Shown one piece after another: positions 14,878 to 23,847 of a DNA stretch of 35,961 nt. This DNA is from Gammaproteobacteria bacterium (GTDB lineage: Bacteria; Pseudomonadota; Gammaproteobacteria; Pseudomonadales; Azotimanducaceae). The position numbers and the translations under genes are program-made. Location: positions 1 through 35,961 of the forward strand of contig JAPPAV010000104.1 of NCBI GenBank assembly GCA_026705345.1, given 5' to 3'. A model generated the notes under the pieces. The model searched no databases. It was not told the origin of the DNA and worked only from the letters and a program-made list of their open reading frames with translations. Position 1 is the first letter of the stretch. Each line of letters begins with the position of its first letter.

Positions 14878-16967
14878 AGCCGTTGCCCCACGCGCTCGTC
14901 GCGACGCCGTCGCTGGATCGTTGGATCCGCCTAACCGGCGACGGTGCCGTGATCGCCTTTACTGGCAAGGTGGAGATCGGACAGGGCATTTTGGCGGCGC
15001 TCGGTACGATAGTGGCCGAGGAACTCGACGTGGCCCGACGACGCGTGCAGGTGGTGTCCGGCCACACCGGACACACGCCGAACGAAGGTGTGACGGCCGG
15101 TTCCATGTCCATCGAGACCAGTGGTGCGGCACTCCGCCAAGCCAGCGCTTGGGCCCGCTGCCTGCTTCTCCAGCGGGCTGCGACGCGTCTCGGCGTCGCG
15201 GAGGACAACCTGACGGTGGCGGACGGCGAGATCACGGGGCCTGGCGTCAACGAGCGTTTGACGTACTGGAACCTCGCCGATCGGCCGTTCGGTTTCGAGA
15301 TCCGCGACCGAATGCCTGAGAAAGCTACGAGTGCCTATCGGTTGGTGGGACGCGACGGACAGCGGCGTGCGGACATTCTCGCCAAGGCGACTGCTGCCGC
15401 ATTCGTCCACGACTGCGCGGCACAACTGCACGCCCGCATGGTGCGGCCGCCGTCGCTCCGCCACCGGCTGATCGAACTCGACGTGGACGTAGCCGCTCCG
15501 GGGCGATTGGTGGTCGACGGCAGCTTCGTGGCCGTGGCGCATCCGGTCGAATTCGAGGCCGAGCGCCTCGCGCAACGCATCGCCGGCAGTGCCCGGTGGC
15601 TACGAATCGGGTCACCGCCGGAAGGGTTCGACATCGACGAATCCCGTCGGGAGACGGCGGAGGCGTTTCCGCTTCGAAACGGTGTGCCGAGCCCAGTGCC
15701 GCGCAGGCAAGTCGCCACCACGCACCGGGCGGTGTACAGGCGTCCCTTTCTGATGCACGCTTCAATCGCACCATCGGCAGCCATCGCGGTTTGGCGGGAC
15801 GGCGCATTGGCGATCGAGTGCTCCAGCCAGGGAATCGAACCGTTGCGGCAGGTCGTCGCGCTTGTACTCGGGATCGACCCGGACGCGATCGAGATCCGCC
15901 ATGTGCCGGGGGCAGGCTGCTACGGCCACAACGGTGCCGACGATGCCGCGCTGGATGCGGCACTGGTCGCCCGCGCCGTGCCGGGTCACCGCGTATCGCT
16001 GAAGTGGTCGAGGGAGGAAGAGCACGGATTCGAGCCGTTGGGACCGGCAATGCATGTTGAGATGGGCGCGAGCCTCGATGCCGAAGGCCGCGTATCCAGT
16101 TGGACGCACGACGCCTACGGATTCACGCACGTTGCCCGTCCATCGCCCGGCGCGTCCGGCGTGGACCTTCTCTCGGCACGCTTCTTGGCCGAACCGTTCG
16201 AGCCGACGTCTCCAAGACCGGCTCTGGGGCCGGAGGTCGGCATTCACCGCAACGCCTTGCCGATCTATTCGTTTCCCGACCAGGAGGTGACCAAGCACTT
16301 CGTGGCTGACGCGCCCGTGCGCACGTCGGCGCTGCGGGGCCTCGGCGCCCAGGGCAACGTGTTCGCCATCGAGTCGTTCATGGATGAACTCGCGCACTCG
16401 GCGGGTGTTGACCCGGTGGAATTCCGCCGTCGCCATCTCCGCCACGACCCCAGGGCCTTGGCGGTTCTGGAGGCCGTCCTGAAGTCGAGCGGTGGCTTGA
16501 CGGGCCATCGCGGCTTGGCGCTGGCGCGCTACAAGAACCGACAGTGCTGCGCGGCCGTTGTCGCGGAAGTGTCGGTGGATCCCGAGACGGCTGAGATTCG
16601 CGTCCCGAGACTCTGGATCGCTGCCGACGCCGGACGCGTCATCGACCCGGATGGGCTCACCAACCAACTGGAAGGCGGTGCGGTTCAGGCCCTATCGTGG
16701 TGCCTGAAGGAAGCGGTGTCGTTCGATGCCGACGGTGCCGTCACGAGCCGGGACTGGTCGAGCTACCCAATCCTTCGGTTCAGCGAGGCTCCCGAGATCG
16801 AGACCGTCTTGCTCGACCGCCCCGAACTCGATCCGCTGGGCGCCGGCGAAGCCACTGTCGGCCCGACTTCCGGGGCTTTGGCCAACGCCGTGTTTGCCGC
16901 GACCGGTCTGCGGATTGGCGATCTCCCAATGACTCCAGATCGCCTGCGGGAGGCAGCGGCGCGGTGA
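14874..16967 (+). CDS. Molybdopterin-binding large subunit, IorB/nicotinate-dehydrogenase-like
   Basis: A 697-residue molybdenum hydroxylase subunit. FTGKVEIGQGI near residue 29 is the first pterin-contact loop. GCYGHNGADDAALDAALVARAVPG and WSREEEHGFEPLGPAM are characteristic of the isoquinoline oxidoreductase/nicotinate dehydrogenase branch. The catalytic glutamate is Glu659 in GAGEATVGPTSGALANAV. Such enzymes add a water-derived hydroxyl to N-heterocycles or aldehydes. No Tat signal is visible, in contrast to many IorB proteins, and the cytochrome c tail of NicB is absent, so the electron acceptor is unknown. Maturation needs a XdhC-type factor, not present here. Confidence 0.92.
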   Translation: MKPLPHALVATPSLDRWIRLTGDGAVIAFTGKVEIGQGILAALGTIVAEELDVARRRVQVVSGHTGHTPNEGVTAGSMSIETSGAALRQASAWARCLLLQRAATRLGVAEDNLTVADGEITGPGVNERLTYWNLADRPFGFEIRDRMPEKATSAYRLVGRDGQRRADILAKATAAAFVHDCAAQLHARMVRPPSLRHRLIELDVDVAAPGRLVVDGSFVAVAHPVEFEAERLAQRIAGSARWLRIGSPPEGFDIDESRRETAEAFPLRNGVPSPVPRRQVATTHRAVYRRPFLMHASIAPSAAIAVWRDGALAIECSSQGIEPLRQVVALVLGIDPDAIEIRHVPGAGCYGHNGADDAALDAALVARAVPGHRVSLKWSREEEHGFEPLGPAMHVEMGASLDAEGRVSSWTHDAYGFTHVARPSPGASGVDLLSARFLAEPFEPTSPRPALGPEVGIHRNALPIYSFPDQEVTKHFVADAPVRTSALRGLGAQGNVFAIESFMDELAHSAGVDPVEFRRRHLRHDPRALAVLEAVLKSSGGLTGHRGLALARYKNRQCCAAVVAEVSVDPETAEIRVPRLWIAADAGRVIDPDGLTNQLEGGAVQALSWCLKEAVSFDADGAVTSRDWSSYPILRFSEAPEIETVLLDRPELDPLGAGEATVGPTSGALANAVFAATGLRIGDLPMTPDRLREAAAR

Positions 16968-17021
16968 AGCGGTCCCGCCTGAGAATGAACACGAACGTGC
17001 GTTCGGCGGACTGAGAATAGA

Positions 17022-17576
17022 ATGACGCCGATGTCGAAATGGACGCTGGTTCTCGCCTATCAGGATTGCATCCTGTTCGAGGTAATCCCTGCGGCGCAAC
17101 GCCTGGAACCGGTGTTCGCGGTTCGGGTCGCAACGCCCGACGGCCATTCCTTCCGCGACGACAGTGGCGTCACGATCAGTCCGGATTGCGCGTACCAGGA
17201 AGTGAATCCCGATGATTGCGCCTGCGTGCTTGTTCCCGGGGGCAATCCCGATCGGATCGCCAGCAACCCGGATGTCCGGCGCATCGTAAGGGGCGTCCGG
17301 GATCGAGGGGGGATTGTCGCCGGCATCTGCGCGGGCGTTGCGGTACTTGGTCTTGCCGGGGTGCTTGCCGGGCGACGAATCGCACACAACTACACCGAAG
17401 GCGACGTCCCCGCCGAAGTGAGGGTTCACACCGATCCGTTGTGGCGCGACACGACCTACGCCAAGGCTGGTATCAGCGTTGACACGCGTGTGATCACCGC
17501 TCGACCGGAGCGCTATGCGGAGTTCGCGTCTGCGGTCGTTGAGGCGGTGAGCAATGCGTTCGGACCCACACCCTGA
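17022..17576 (+). CDS. DJ-1/PfpI family protein
   Basis: A 184-residue protein of the flavodoxin-like DJ-1/PfpI superfamily. The nucleophile-elbow cysteine is Cys103 in AGICAGVAVLG, followed by LAGRRIAHNYTEGD, the usual block with a His-Asn pair. Glu20 in ILFEVIPAA may be the residue that lowers the cysteine pKa. Families in this fold include glyoxalase/deglycase-like enzymes, isonitrile hydratases and GlnQ-type regulators; the sequence does not settle which. The ATG at 17022 was taken, with 17031 as an equally possible start. It follows the molybdenum hydroxylase by 54 nt on the same strand and converges on the binding-protein gene. Confidence 0.85.
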   Translation: MTPMSKWTLVLAYQDCILFEVIPAAQRLEPVFAVRVATPDGHSFRDDSGVTISPDCAYQEVNPDDCACVLVPGGNPDRIASNPDVRRIVRGVRDRGGIVAGICAGVAVLGLAGVLAGRRIAHNYTEGDVPAEVRVHTDPLWRDTTYAKAGISVDTRVITARPERYAEFASAVVEAVSNAFGPTP

Positions 17577-17594
17577 ACAACACGAGCAGGCTCC

Positions 17595-19448
17595 CTACCG
17601 AGGCCGGCTTGTTCGCTCCGCTCTTTGGGGGTCGTACCACCAGGTGTCCGGCGCGGGAGATTCGTAGACGGCCAGCGCGTCGGTGTCCGGTTGGCCGAAC
17701 CGGTCCCAGTACACGATGTGCGTGTCTGTGGATGCCTCCAGCGGTATGTGGTAGTAGCCACGCAGCAGTACCCGGTCGAGAGCCCGACAGGCGGCGACCA
17801 TGGCGTCCATGTCGGTGGCGTTGAGGGCGTGATCGATCAGGGCGTCGATGGCGGGGTCGTCGACGCCGGTCAGATTGGATGTCATCGGTTGGCTCGCGGC
17901 CGCGGAGGAGAACTGGAACGGCAGAAGGGCCATCGGCGGCAATGGAAGCACGAGTTGGCGCACGATGGCGTCGAACTCCCGCGAGCGAATGAGGCGGATG
18001 AACTGGGCGACCTCCACGAGGCGGATGTTCGCCTCGATGCCTAGCCTCTTGAGCGCTTGCGTGTAGGGGATCAGGATTCGCTGCTGGTCGATGTTGCGGG
18101 CGATGAACTCGATCTCGAACGGCTCGCCCGCCGGGTTGACACGGCGGTCGCCGGTGACCTGCCAGCCAGCCTCCGCGAGCAGCGCTTGGGCCTTCGACAG
18201 CGCCTCCCGACCGTAACCTCGGCCAGCGGACGCGGGAAGATGGAAGGGTTCGGAGAAAACACGCGGGTCGATGCGATCGCGCAGCGGCTCCAGCAGTGCG
18301 ACCTCGTCCGGCGTCGGCAGTCCCGTCGCGCCGAAGGCGCTGTTCGGAAAATAGCTGAACGCGCGTTGGTAGGCCCCGGCATGCAGGGCGCGGTTCAGCC
18401 AGTCGAAGTCGAACGCGACGGTGAGCGCCTCGCGCACGCGGACATCGTCGAGCGGCGGGCGCTTGCTGTTGAGGCCGATGGCGGTGTTCATTCCAGCCGC
18501 CACACGGCTCGTGACTTCGCCGCGCCGCAGGAGACCCTTTTGGGCTGCGGGCGTGTCATAGCTCCCGGCCCAATGTCGAACATCGTTTTCCACGTAGTAG
18601 TCGATCAACCCCTTGCGCAACGACTCCCGGAGGACGGTCGCATCTCGGTAGACGTCGTAGTGCAATTCGTCGAAGTTGTAGAAGCCCCGTGTCACCGGCA
18701 AGTGGCGTCCCCAGTAGTCCTCCACGCGTTGGTACTGGATGTGGTCCCGGGCCCAGCGCTTGATCCGATATGGGCCGCTGCCGACGGGCTCAACCAGAGT
18801 CGTCTCGGAAGGATTTCGGTCCCGCCAGTGATGCTCCGGCAGGATCCGCGGCTCCGCCGTGAGGAAGCGGAGATGGGAGTCCTTGAGCGTCTCCTTGAGG
18901 TGGACGCGCGCCTCCCGTTCGCCGGTCACTTCCACGGAGTCTATCCACGACAGCACCAAGCCGCCGTCGATCGTCTGCAGCGCCCAATCGAAAGTGAACT
19001 TGACGTCATGCGCAGTTACCGGTTCGCCGTCGTGGAACCGGGCTTCGGGATGCAAACGAAATACGAGCGTCTGCCGGTCGTCGGTCACCGCGATCCCCTG
19101 CGCGAGGCGGCCGTAGAAGCCTCCCAGCTCGTCCCCGGAACGCACGATCAGGGTGTCGTAGATCCGGCCGTAGCCAGGTGGTGCCGCGATCGTGTTGTCG
19201 AACTCGCCGGCGAAGTTTCGGATGTCCTCCCCCGAGGAGAACGTCATCGCGCCGCCCTTGGGTGCATTCGCATCGACGTATTCGAAGTGCTCGAAATCGG
19301 GGCCGTACTTCAACTCGTGCAAGAGCGAGATGCCGTGGCTGAACTCAAGCTCGTCGGCGCCGCCGGCCTGACCCAAGAGGCACAGCAGGCCGCCCGACCA
19401 TGCCCGGCGCACGCGGCCTGTTGAACGTTTGTGCGGGTGTGCGCGCAT
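17595..19448 (-). CDS. YejA-like oligopeptide ABC transporter substrate-binding protein (copy 1)
   Basis: A 617-residue extracellular solute-binding protein, family 5. Near the N-terminus a signal peptide (RRAWSGGLLCLLGQAGGA) leads to HFEYVDANAPKGG, the exact YejA start motif. FHDGEPVTAHDVKFTF, VGSGPYRIKRW, DYWGRHLPVTRGFYNFDELHYDVY, DVRVREALTVAFDFDWLNRAL and the terminal DTWWYDPQRA all track E. coli YejA. YejA feeds the YejBEF importer, associated with peptides and microcin C uptake. No permease or ATPase gene is in the window. The start at 19448 was preferred over 19538 because it places the signal peptide properly. Confidence 0.92.
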   Translation of the reverse strand: MRAHPHKRSTGRVRRAWSGGLLCLLGQAGGADELEFSHGISLLHELKYGPDFEHFEYVDANAPKGGAMTFSSGEDIRNFAGEFDNTIAAPPGYGRIYDTLIVRSGDELGGFYGRLAQGIAVTDDRQTLVFRLHPEARFHDGEPVTAHDVKFTFDWALQTIDGGLVLSWIDSVEVTGEREARVHLKETLKDSHLRFLTAEPRILPEHHWRDRNPSETTLVEPVGSGPYRIKRWARDHIQYQRVEDYWGRHLPVTRGFYNFDELHYDVYRDATVLRESLRKGLIDYYVENDVRHWAGSYDTPAAQKGLLRRGEVTSRVAAGMNTAIGLNSKRPPLDDVRVREALTVAFDFDWLNRALHAGAYQRAFSYFPNSAFGATGLPTPDEVALLEPLRDRIDPRVFSEPFHLPASAGRGYGREALSKAQALLAEAGWQVTGDRRVNPAGEPFEIEFIARNIDQQRILIPYTQALKRLGIEANIRLVEVAQFIRLIRSREFDAIVRQLVLPLPPMALLPFQFSSAAASQPMTSNLTGVDDPAIDALIDHALNATDMDAMVAACRALDRVLLRGYYHIPLEASTDTHIVYWDRFGQPDTDALAVYESPAPDTWWYDPQRAERTSRPR

Positions 19449-19530
19449 CGCAAATCGGAACTGCAAATCGTTTGGCTGTTGCGACAAGATACTAGACTGC
19501 GTAACTGACCGACGGCTGCGGAGAGCGGGC

Positions 19531-20544
19531 ATGACCAACTATTCGATCTTCATCGGGACGGTGGGCAACGGGCTGCAGTTCAGCCGCAACCGGGGCGAGC
19601 GGTGGCATTCCACCCCCGTTGGCGGGCTCGAAGGCAATGTTCGTGCCCTTGCGGTCTATCCGGACGATCCGCACCGTCTGCTGGCGGGTTCCGACACAAC
19701 GGGGCTCTACCGCAGCGACGACAACGGCGCCAGGTGGGAGAAGCTCGACTCGCCCATGGAAGGCATGGAGATCTGGTCCATCGATGTCGATCCGGAGGAC
19801 CCCGACCGAATCTATGTGGGAACCCGGCCCGAGGGATTTCGCTCGCTGGATGGCGGCGAGACCTGGGAGGCATTGCCCATGGGTGTCGACCGCGACGCCA
19901 TGCTCTACCCGCCGAGAACCACGAAGATCCTAGTCGATCCGAACGACAGCCGGACTATCTGGGCCGGGACGGAGGTCAACGGCGTGTACCGCAGCGGGGA
20001 CGCCGGCGAAACCTGGCGGCGCCTGCCGGACATCGGCCCGAGCCCCTGGCATCAGGACAACCACTGCCTCGCGATCCGGAACGGGGATCGGCGGGCGATA
20101 TACGTCACGGGTCCCGAAGGGCTGGCGACCAGCGTCGACGACGGCAAGACCTGGCGCATCGAAGCCCTGTCGCCGGTTCGGAACGAAAAAGGCGACGTGT
20201 TCAGCACGGGCGCCCGCGTGCCGGACCACGCCTACTGCCGGGGCATGATCATCAAACCGGACGATCCGGACACGATGTTCATCGGGACCGGCAATACGAT
20301 TCCCGGCGAAGTCGGCGGGATCCAGCGCACCCGGGACGGCGGCGAGACTTGGGAGTACGTCTCCCTGCCGGTGCTGCCGAACTCGGTGGTGTACTGGTTG
20401 GGGACGCACCCCGAAACCCCCGACGTGATCGCCGCGGCCAGCATCTTCGGCTACGTCTATCTCAGCGAAGACGGCGGCGAGATCTGGACCAAATCGCGCC
20501 GCGAGTTCGGCCACGTGCGCGCCGTCGCCGTGACGCCGAGTTGA
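19531..20544 (+). CDS. Asp-box (BNR) beta-propeller protein, sialidase/VPS10-like fold
   Basis: A 337-residue protein built from repeated Asp-box motifs: SRNRGERW (18-25), SDDNGARW (62-69), SLDGGETW (105-112), SGDAGETW, SVDDGKTW, TRDGGETW and SEDGGEIW. Seven motifs spaced about 45 residues apart indicate a six- or seven-bladed propeller. There is no signal peptide, so it is cytoplasmic or exported by another route. No sialidase catalytic arginine triad is evident, so it should not be called a sialidase. Related proteins are annotated as exo-alpha-sialidase-like or photosystem-stability-factor-like without proven activity. It starts 82 nt from the divergent binding-protein gene. Confidence 0.82.
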   Translation: MTNYSIFIGTVGNGLQFSRNRGERWHSTPVGGLEGNVRALAVYPDDPHRLLAGSDTTGLYRSDDNGARWEKLDSPMEGMEIWSIDVDPEDPDRIYVGTRPEGFRSLDGGETWEALPMGVDRDAMLYPPRTTKILVDPNDSRTIWAGTEVNGVYRSGDAGETWRRLPDIGPSPWHQDNHCLAIRNGDRRAIYVTGPEGLATSVDDGKTWRIEALSPVRNEKGDVFSTGARVPDHAYCRGMIIKPDDPDTMFIGTGNTIPGEVGGIQRTRDGGETWEYVSLPVLPNSVVYWLGTHPETPDVIAAASIFGYVYLSEDGGEIWTKSRREFGHVRAVAVTPS

Positions 20545-20573
20545 GCAAGATGACCTCCCGGAGAACCGATCCC

Positions 20574-21803
20574 ATGCCCTGTACCCGAAGCGTCCAACGT
20601 CGTTTCTTGATTCTTGCCGTCTGCGCGCTGGCGCTGCCGTCGTTCGGCGGCGTGTCGCCTGAACGTCTCGCCCGGCTCGACGCGTTCCTCGATGCCTACG
20701 TGGAGGAGGGCAGGATCCCGGGCGCCGTTCTGCAGGTCACCCACGACGACCGTACCGTCTACCACCGGGCGGCGGGGTTTCGGGACCTCGCCGCCGGCTC
20801 TCCCATGCAGACAGACACCATCTTCCGCATTGCGTCGATGTCCAAGGCCGTCGTCAGCGCCGCCGTCCTGATGCTGCAGGAGCGCGGCGCGCTGCTCATC
20901 ACCCAGCCCCTGGGCGAGGTGCTGCCCGAGTACGCCGCCACCCGCGTGGCGGTCGCGGCAGACGATGGCGGCTACGGGATCGTCGACGCCACGCGGCCCA
21001 TCACGATTCGCGACCTCCTGACCCATACCGCCGGGATCGGCTACGGGTCTGGTCCTGCGGCGGCGGAGTGGCAGGCCGCAGGACTTCAGCATTGGTACTT
21101 CGGCCACCGGGACGAACCCATCCGCGAGACGGTTCGACGCATCGGGGCTATGCCCATGGATGCCCAACCGGGCGAACGGTGGGTGTACGGCTACAACACC
21201 GACATTCTGGGGGCCCTCGTCGAAGTGGCGAGCGGCACGACACTGGACGAGTTCCTCGCGACGGAGATGTTCGCGCCGCTCGGCATGACGGACACGTCGT
21301 TCTACCTGCCGCCGGCCAAACGCGACCGCCTAGCGGTCGTGTATTCGCGCACCCCGACCGGCGAGCTGGTGCTCCCCGAGGAAAACACGCCGTTCCACGG
21401 TCAGGGCCACTACGTGACGGGCCCGCGAAAAAGCTTCTCGGGCGGTGCCGGTCTGCTCTCCACCACGGCCGACTACACCCGGTTCCTCGAAGCCATCCGG
21501 CGGGGAGGGGGACCGATCCTGTCGCGCAAGTCCGTCGAACTGATGACCACCGACAACTTGGGCGACATCGAGGTAGCCCCGGGTCTTGGCTTCGGTTTGG
21601 GCTTCGGTGTCGTGTCGGAACCGGGGGTGCGCGGCGAACTCGGTTCACCGGGCGAGTTCAACTGGGGTGGCGCGTACCACACGTTGTACTGGGTCGATCC
21701 GGTCGAGAAGCTGACCGTCGTCTACATGACCCAGGTGCTTCCCGCCTTCGGATTGGACGACTTCGGGAAGGTCAGGGCACTGGTCTACCAGGCGATCGAC
21801 TAG
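20574..21803 (+). CDS. Secreted serine hydrolase of the class C beta-lactamase/family VIII esterase type
   Basis: A 409-residue protein with a signal peptide (RRFLILAVCALALPSFGG). The SxxK motif is S88-M-S-K91 in FRIASMSKAVVSAA. The tyrosine motif lies at YGYN (205-208), the position of YxN in class C enzymes, and NWGGAYHT near the C-terminus replaces the lactamase KTG. DLLTHTAGIGYG is the usual helix block. This set fits EstB-like carboxylesterases or D-aminopeptidases better than true beta-lactamases. The ATG at 20574 has GGAG 10 nt upstream; the ATG at 20550 is possible. It follows the propeller gene by 29 nt or less, so they are probably co-transcribed. Confidence 0.9.
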   Translation: MPCTRSVQRRFLILAVCALALPSFGGVSPERLARLDAFLDAYVEEGRIPGAVLQVTHDDRTVYHRAAGFRDLAAGSPMQTDTIFRIASMSKAVVSAAVLMLQERGALLITQPLGEVLPEYAATRVAVAADDGGYGIVDATRPITIRDLLTHTAGIGYGSGPAAAEWQAAGLQHWYFGHRDEPIRETVRRIGAMPMDAQPGERWVYGYNTDILGALVEVASGTTLDEFLATEMFAPLGMTDTSFYLPPAKRDRLAVVYSRTPTGELVLPEENTPFHGQGHYVTGPRKSFSGGAGLLSTTADYTRFLEAIRRGGGPILSRKSVELMTTDNLGDIEVAPGLGFGLGFGVVSEPGVRGELGSPGEFNWGGAYHTLYWVDPVEKLTVVYMTQVLPAFGLDDFGKVRALVYQAID

Positions 21804-21886
21804 CTCGGCACCGTTCAGTCGCCCACGTGGCTGACAACAGTCCCGTCATGAATTGGTGGCGAAACCGCACACGCATAGTCGCCACG

Positions 21887-23737
21887 ATGTCACGCTACAG
21901 GCTGGGCGGGATGCGTGACCTGGCGCCGCTTTGTTTCGCCGTTCTACCTGTCTTCGGCCTACCGTGTACGGCCATTGCGGTCCCCTTGGAGGAATTGGAG
22001 TTCAAGCACGGGATCGCGTTCTTCCACGATCTGAAGTATCCGGCCGACTTCACCCACTTCGACTACCTGAATCCCGACGCCCCCAAGGGCGGCAAGCTGG
22101 TCCTGGCACATCCCTTCTCGTTCGACACGCTGGCGCCGATGGCACAGGGCGAGACCGGCGCGCCATCCGGGTATCTGTACCGCGGCGACACGCTCATCGT
22201 GCGCGGTGGGGACGAGATCACGGCGTTCTACGGCCGGCTCGCGGACGGCATCGCGGTTGCCGACGACCGGACGATCGTATTCAGAATCCATCCCCATGCA
22301 AGGTGGGACGACGGCGTGCCCATCACCGCCGATGATGTCGTGTTCACTTTCGAAATGCGGAAGAACGAGTTGGGGGCAGGGTACTTCTTCCGCTTCATCG
22401 AGTCGGTTGAGGCACTGGACGAACGCCATGTGGTGTTCCGCATCGACGCCCCACTGACGCACGATCACGTCACGTTGATCCAGTACATCGCGATCCTGCC
22501 GCAGCACTATTGGCGCGACCGGGACCCGTCGGCCCATACCCTTGAACCACCCGTCTCCAGCGGGCCCTATCGCATCAAGGAGGTGAGGGCGGGCCGCTAT
22601 ATCGAGTACGAACGCAATCTGCGCTATTGGGGTAGGGACCTGCCCATCAACGCCGGCCGGTACAACTTCGACACGGTGCGCTACGAGGTGTACCGCGACA
22701 GCACCGTCGCAAGGGAAGCCTTCCGCAAGGGGCTGATCGACATGCTGGACGAGGACGACATTCGGTATTGGGTGACCGGCTACGAGGGGCCTGATCTCGA
22801 TAGCGGGCGGATCAGGAAGACCCGCCGCGAATACGGCATTTCGGTGGGCATCGGGATTGCGATCGTACTGAACAGCCAGGTGCCCAGGTTGGCCGACCGG
22901 CGGGTGCGCAAGGCACTCGCACTGGCGTTGAACTACGAGTGGATCAACGAGAAGCTGTACCACGGCCAGCGCACACGGGCGCTGAGCTATTGGCCGGGGA
23001 CCATCTTGTCGGCCACCGGCTTGCCCAGCGAGGACGAGTTGTCGCTGCTGACGCGCTTTCGGGACGCGCTGCCTTCGGCGCTATTCGAGCGACCCTTCGG
23101 CTATCCGGAGACCACAAGCCCGACCACGTCCAACCGGAAGCTGCTCGAAGCGCGGAATCTGCTGGCCGCGTCCGGTTGGCGAATCGACGACGGCGCGCTG
23201 CGCGATGCCGGCGGGACACCGTTCACGCTCGAGTTGCTGACCCTGGATCCCGAGCACCAGCGAATCCTGCTGCCCTGGTTCGTCGCGCTTCGACAACTCG
23301 GTATCGAGGCGAGAATCCGTCTCGTGGACGTCAGCCAGTACACCAACCGCACCCTCCGCCACGACTACGACGTGCTCGTGCAGGGCTACGGCATCCTGAT
23401 GCCGCCGACGCTGGAGTTGCGTTCCCACTTCCACTCGACCTCGACGGGGCGCGAAGGCTCGCGCAACGTGGTCGGCGTCAGCGACCCGGTGGTCGACTAT
23501 CTGGTCGAGAAGGCGGAAGCGGCCGAGACGCTCGATCAAGTGATCGCGGCCTGTCGCGCCCTGGACCGTGTCCTGCTCTGGGACCACTACCTGATTCCGC
23601 TCTACGCGATCGATCAGCGTCGTACGTTGCACTGGGACAAGTTCGGACGTCCGCCCGAACCGCTCTATCGGCCGGCCTACCCCGACGGCTGGTGGTACGA
23701 CGAATCCAAGGCCGCGCGTCTCGACATGGAACGTTGA
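21887..23737 (+). CDS. YejA-like oligopeptide ABC transporter substrate-binding protein (copy 2)
   Basis: A 616-residue family 5 binding protein and clear paralogue of the 17595-19448 gene: ELEFKHGIAFFHDLKY, HFDYLNPDAPKGG, TLIVRGGDE..AFYGRLADGIAVADDR and SGPYRIKEV all recur there with few changes. A signal peptide (LAPLCFAVLPVFGLPCTAIA) precedes the mature chain, so it is periplasmic. The ATG at 21887 gives a signal peptide of normal size; 21848 and 21911 are alternatives and none has a good ribosome site. It is co-directional with the propeller and hydrolase genes. An import role for peptides is inferred from family; no permease genes are present. Confidence 0.92.
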   Translation: MSRYRLGGMRDLAPLCFAVLPVFGLPCTAIAVPLEELEFKHGIAFFHDLKYPADFTHFDYLNPDAPKGGKLVLAHPFSFDTLAPMAQGETGAPSGYLYRGDTLIVRGGDEITAFYGRLADGIAVADDRTIVFRIHPHARWDDGVPITADDVVFTFEMRKNELGAGYFFRFIESVEALDERHVVFRIDAPLTHDHVTLIQYIAILPQHYWRDRDPSAHTLEPPVSSGPYRIKEVRAGRYIEYERNLRYWGRDLPINAGRYNFDTVRYEVYRDSTVAREAFRKGLIDMLDEDDIRYWVTGYEGPDLDSGRIRKTRREYGISVGIGIAIVLNSQVPRLADRRVRKALALALNYEWINEKLYHGQRTRALSYWPGTILSATGLPSEDELSLLTRFRDALPSALFERPFGYPETTSPTTSNRKLLEARNLLAASGWRIDDGALRDAGGTPFTLELLTLDPEHQRILLPWFVALRQLGIEARIRLVDVSQYTNRTLRHDYDVLVQGYGILMPPTLELRSHFHSTSTGREGSRNVVGVSDPVVDYLVEKAEAAETLDQVIAACRALDRVLLWDHYLIPLYAIDQRRTLHWDKFGRPPEPLYRPAYPDGWWYDESKAARLDMER

Positions 23738-23748
23738 CGGCGGTTCCT

Positions 23749-23810
23749 GTAGGGGCGACCCTTGTGGTCGCCCGCTAGGGCGCGCCGGGACGGGACAAGC
23801 ACGTCCCTAC
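23749..23810. repeat. Compact GTAG...CTAC paired-hairpin element
   Basis: The shortest and clearest copy, 62 bp, between two convergent genes. GTAG (23749) leads a perfect hairpin with arms GGGCGACC (23753-23760) and GGTCGCCC (23766-23773), loop CTTGT. A GCTA-centred short dyad follows. The right hairpin has arms GGGACGGG (23787-23794) and CACGTCCC, loop ACAAG, one mismatch, and CTAC closes at 23810. The two loops are reverse complements, so the element is two REP-like units facing each other. Confidence 0.8.
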
Positions 23811-23847
23811 GGTCCCGTTTGTTCCCAGCATTTCGGCACTCTCGGGG

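Noticed and set aside
19531-20544. Sialidase
   Set aside because: Asp-box motifs are a structural repeat found in many propellers; the catalytic arginine triad and tyrosine-glutamate pair of sialidases are not identifiable, and no signal peptide is present.
20574-21803. Class C beta-lactamase resistance gene
   Set aside because: The SxxK and tyrosine motifs are shared with esterases and peptidases of the fold, and the KTG motif is replaced by WGG. No evidence for beta-lactam hydrolysis.
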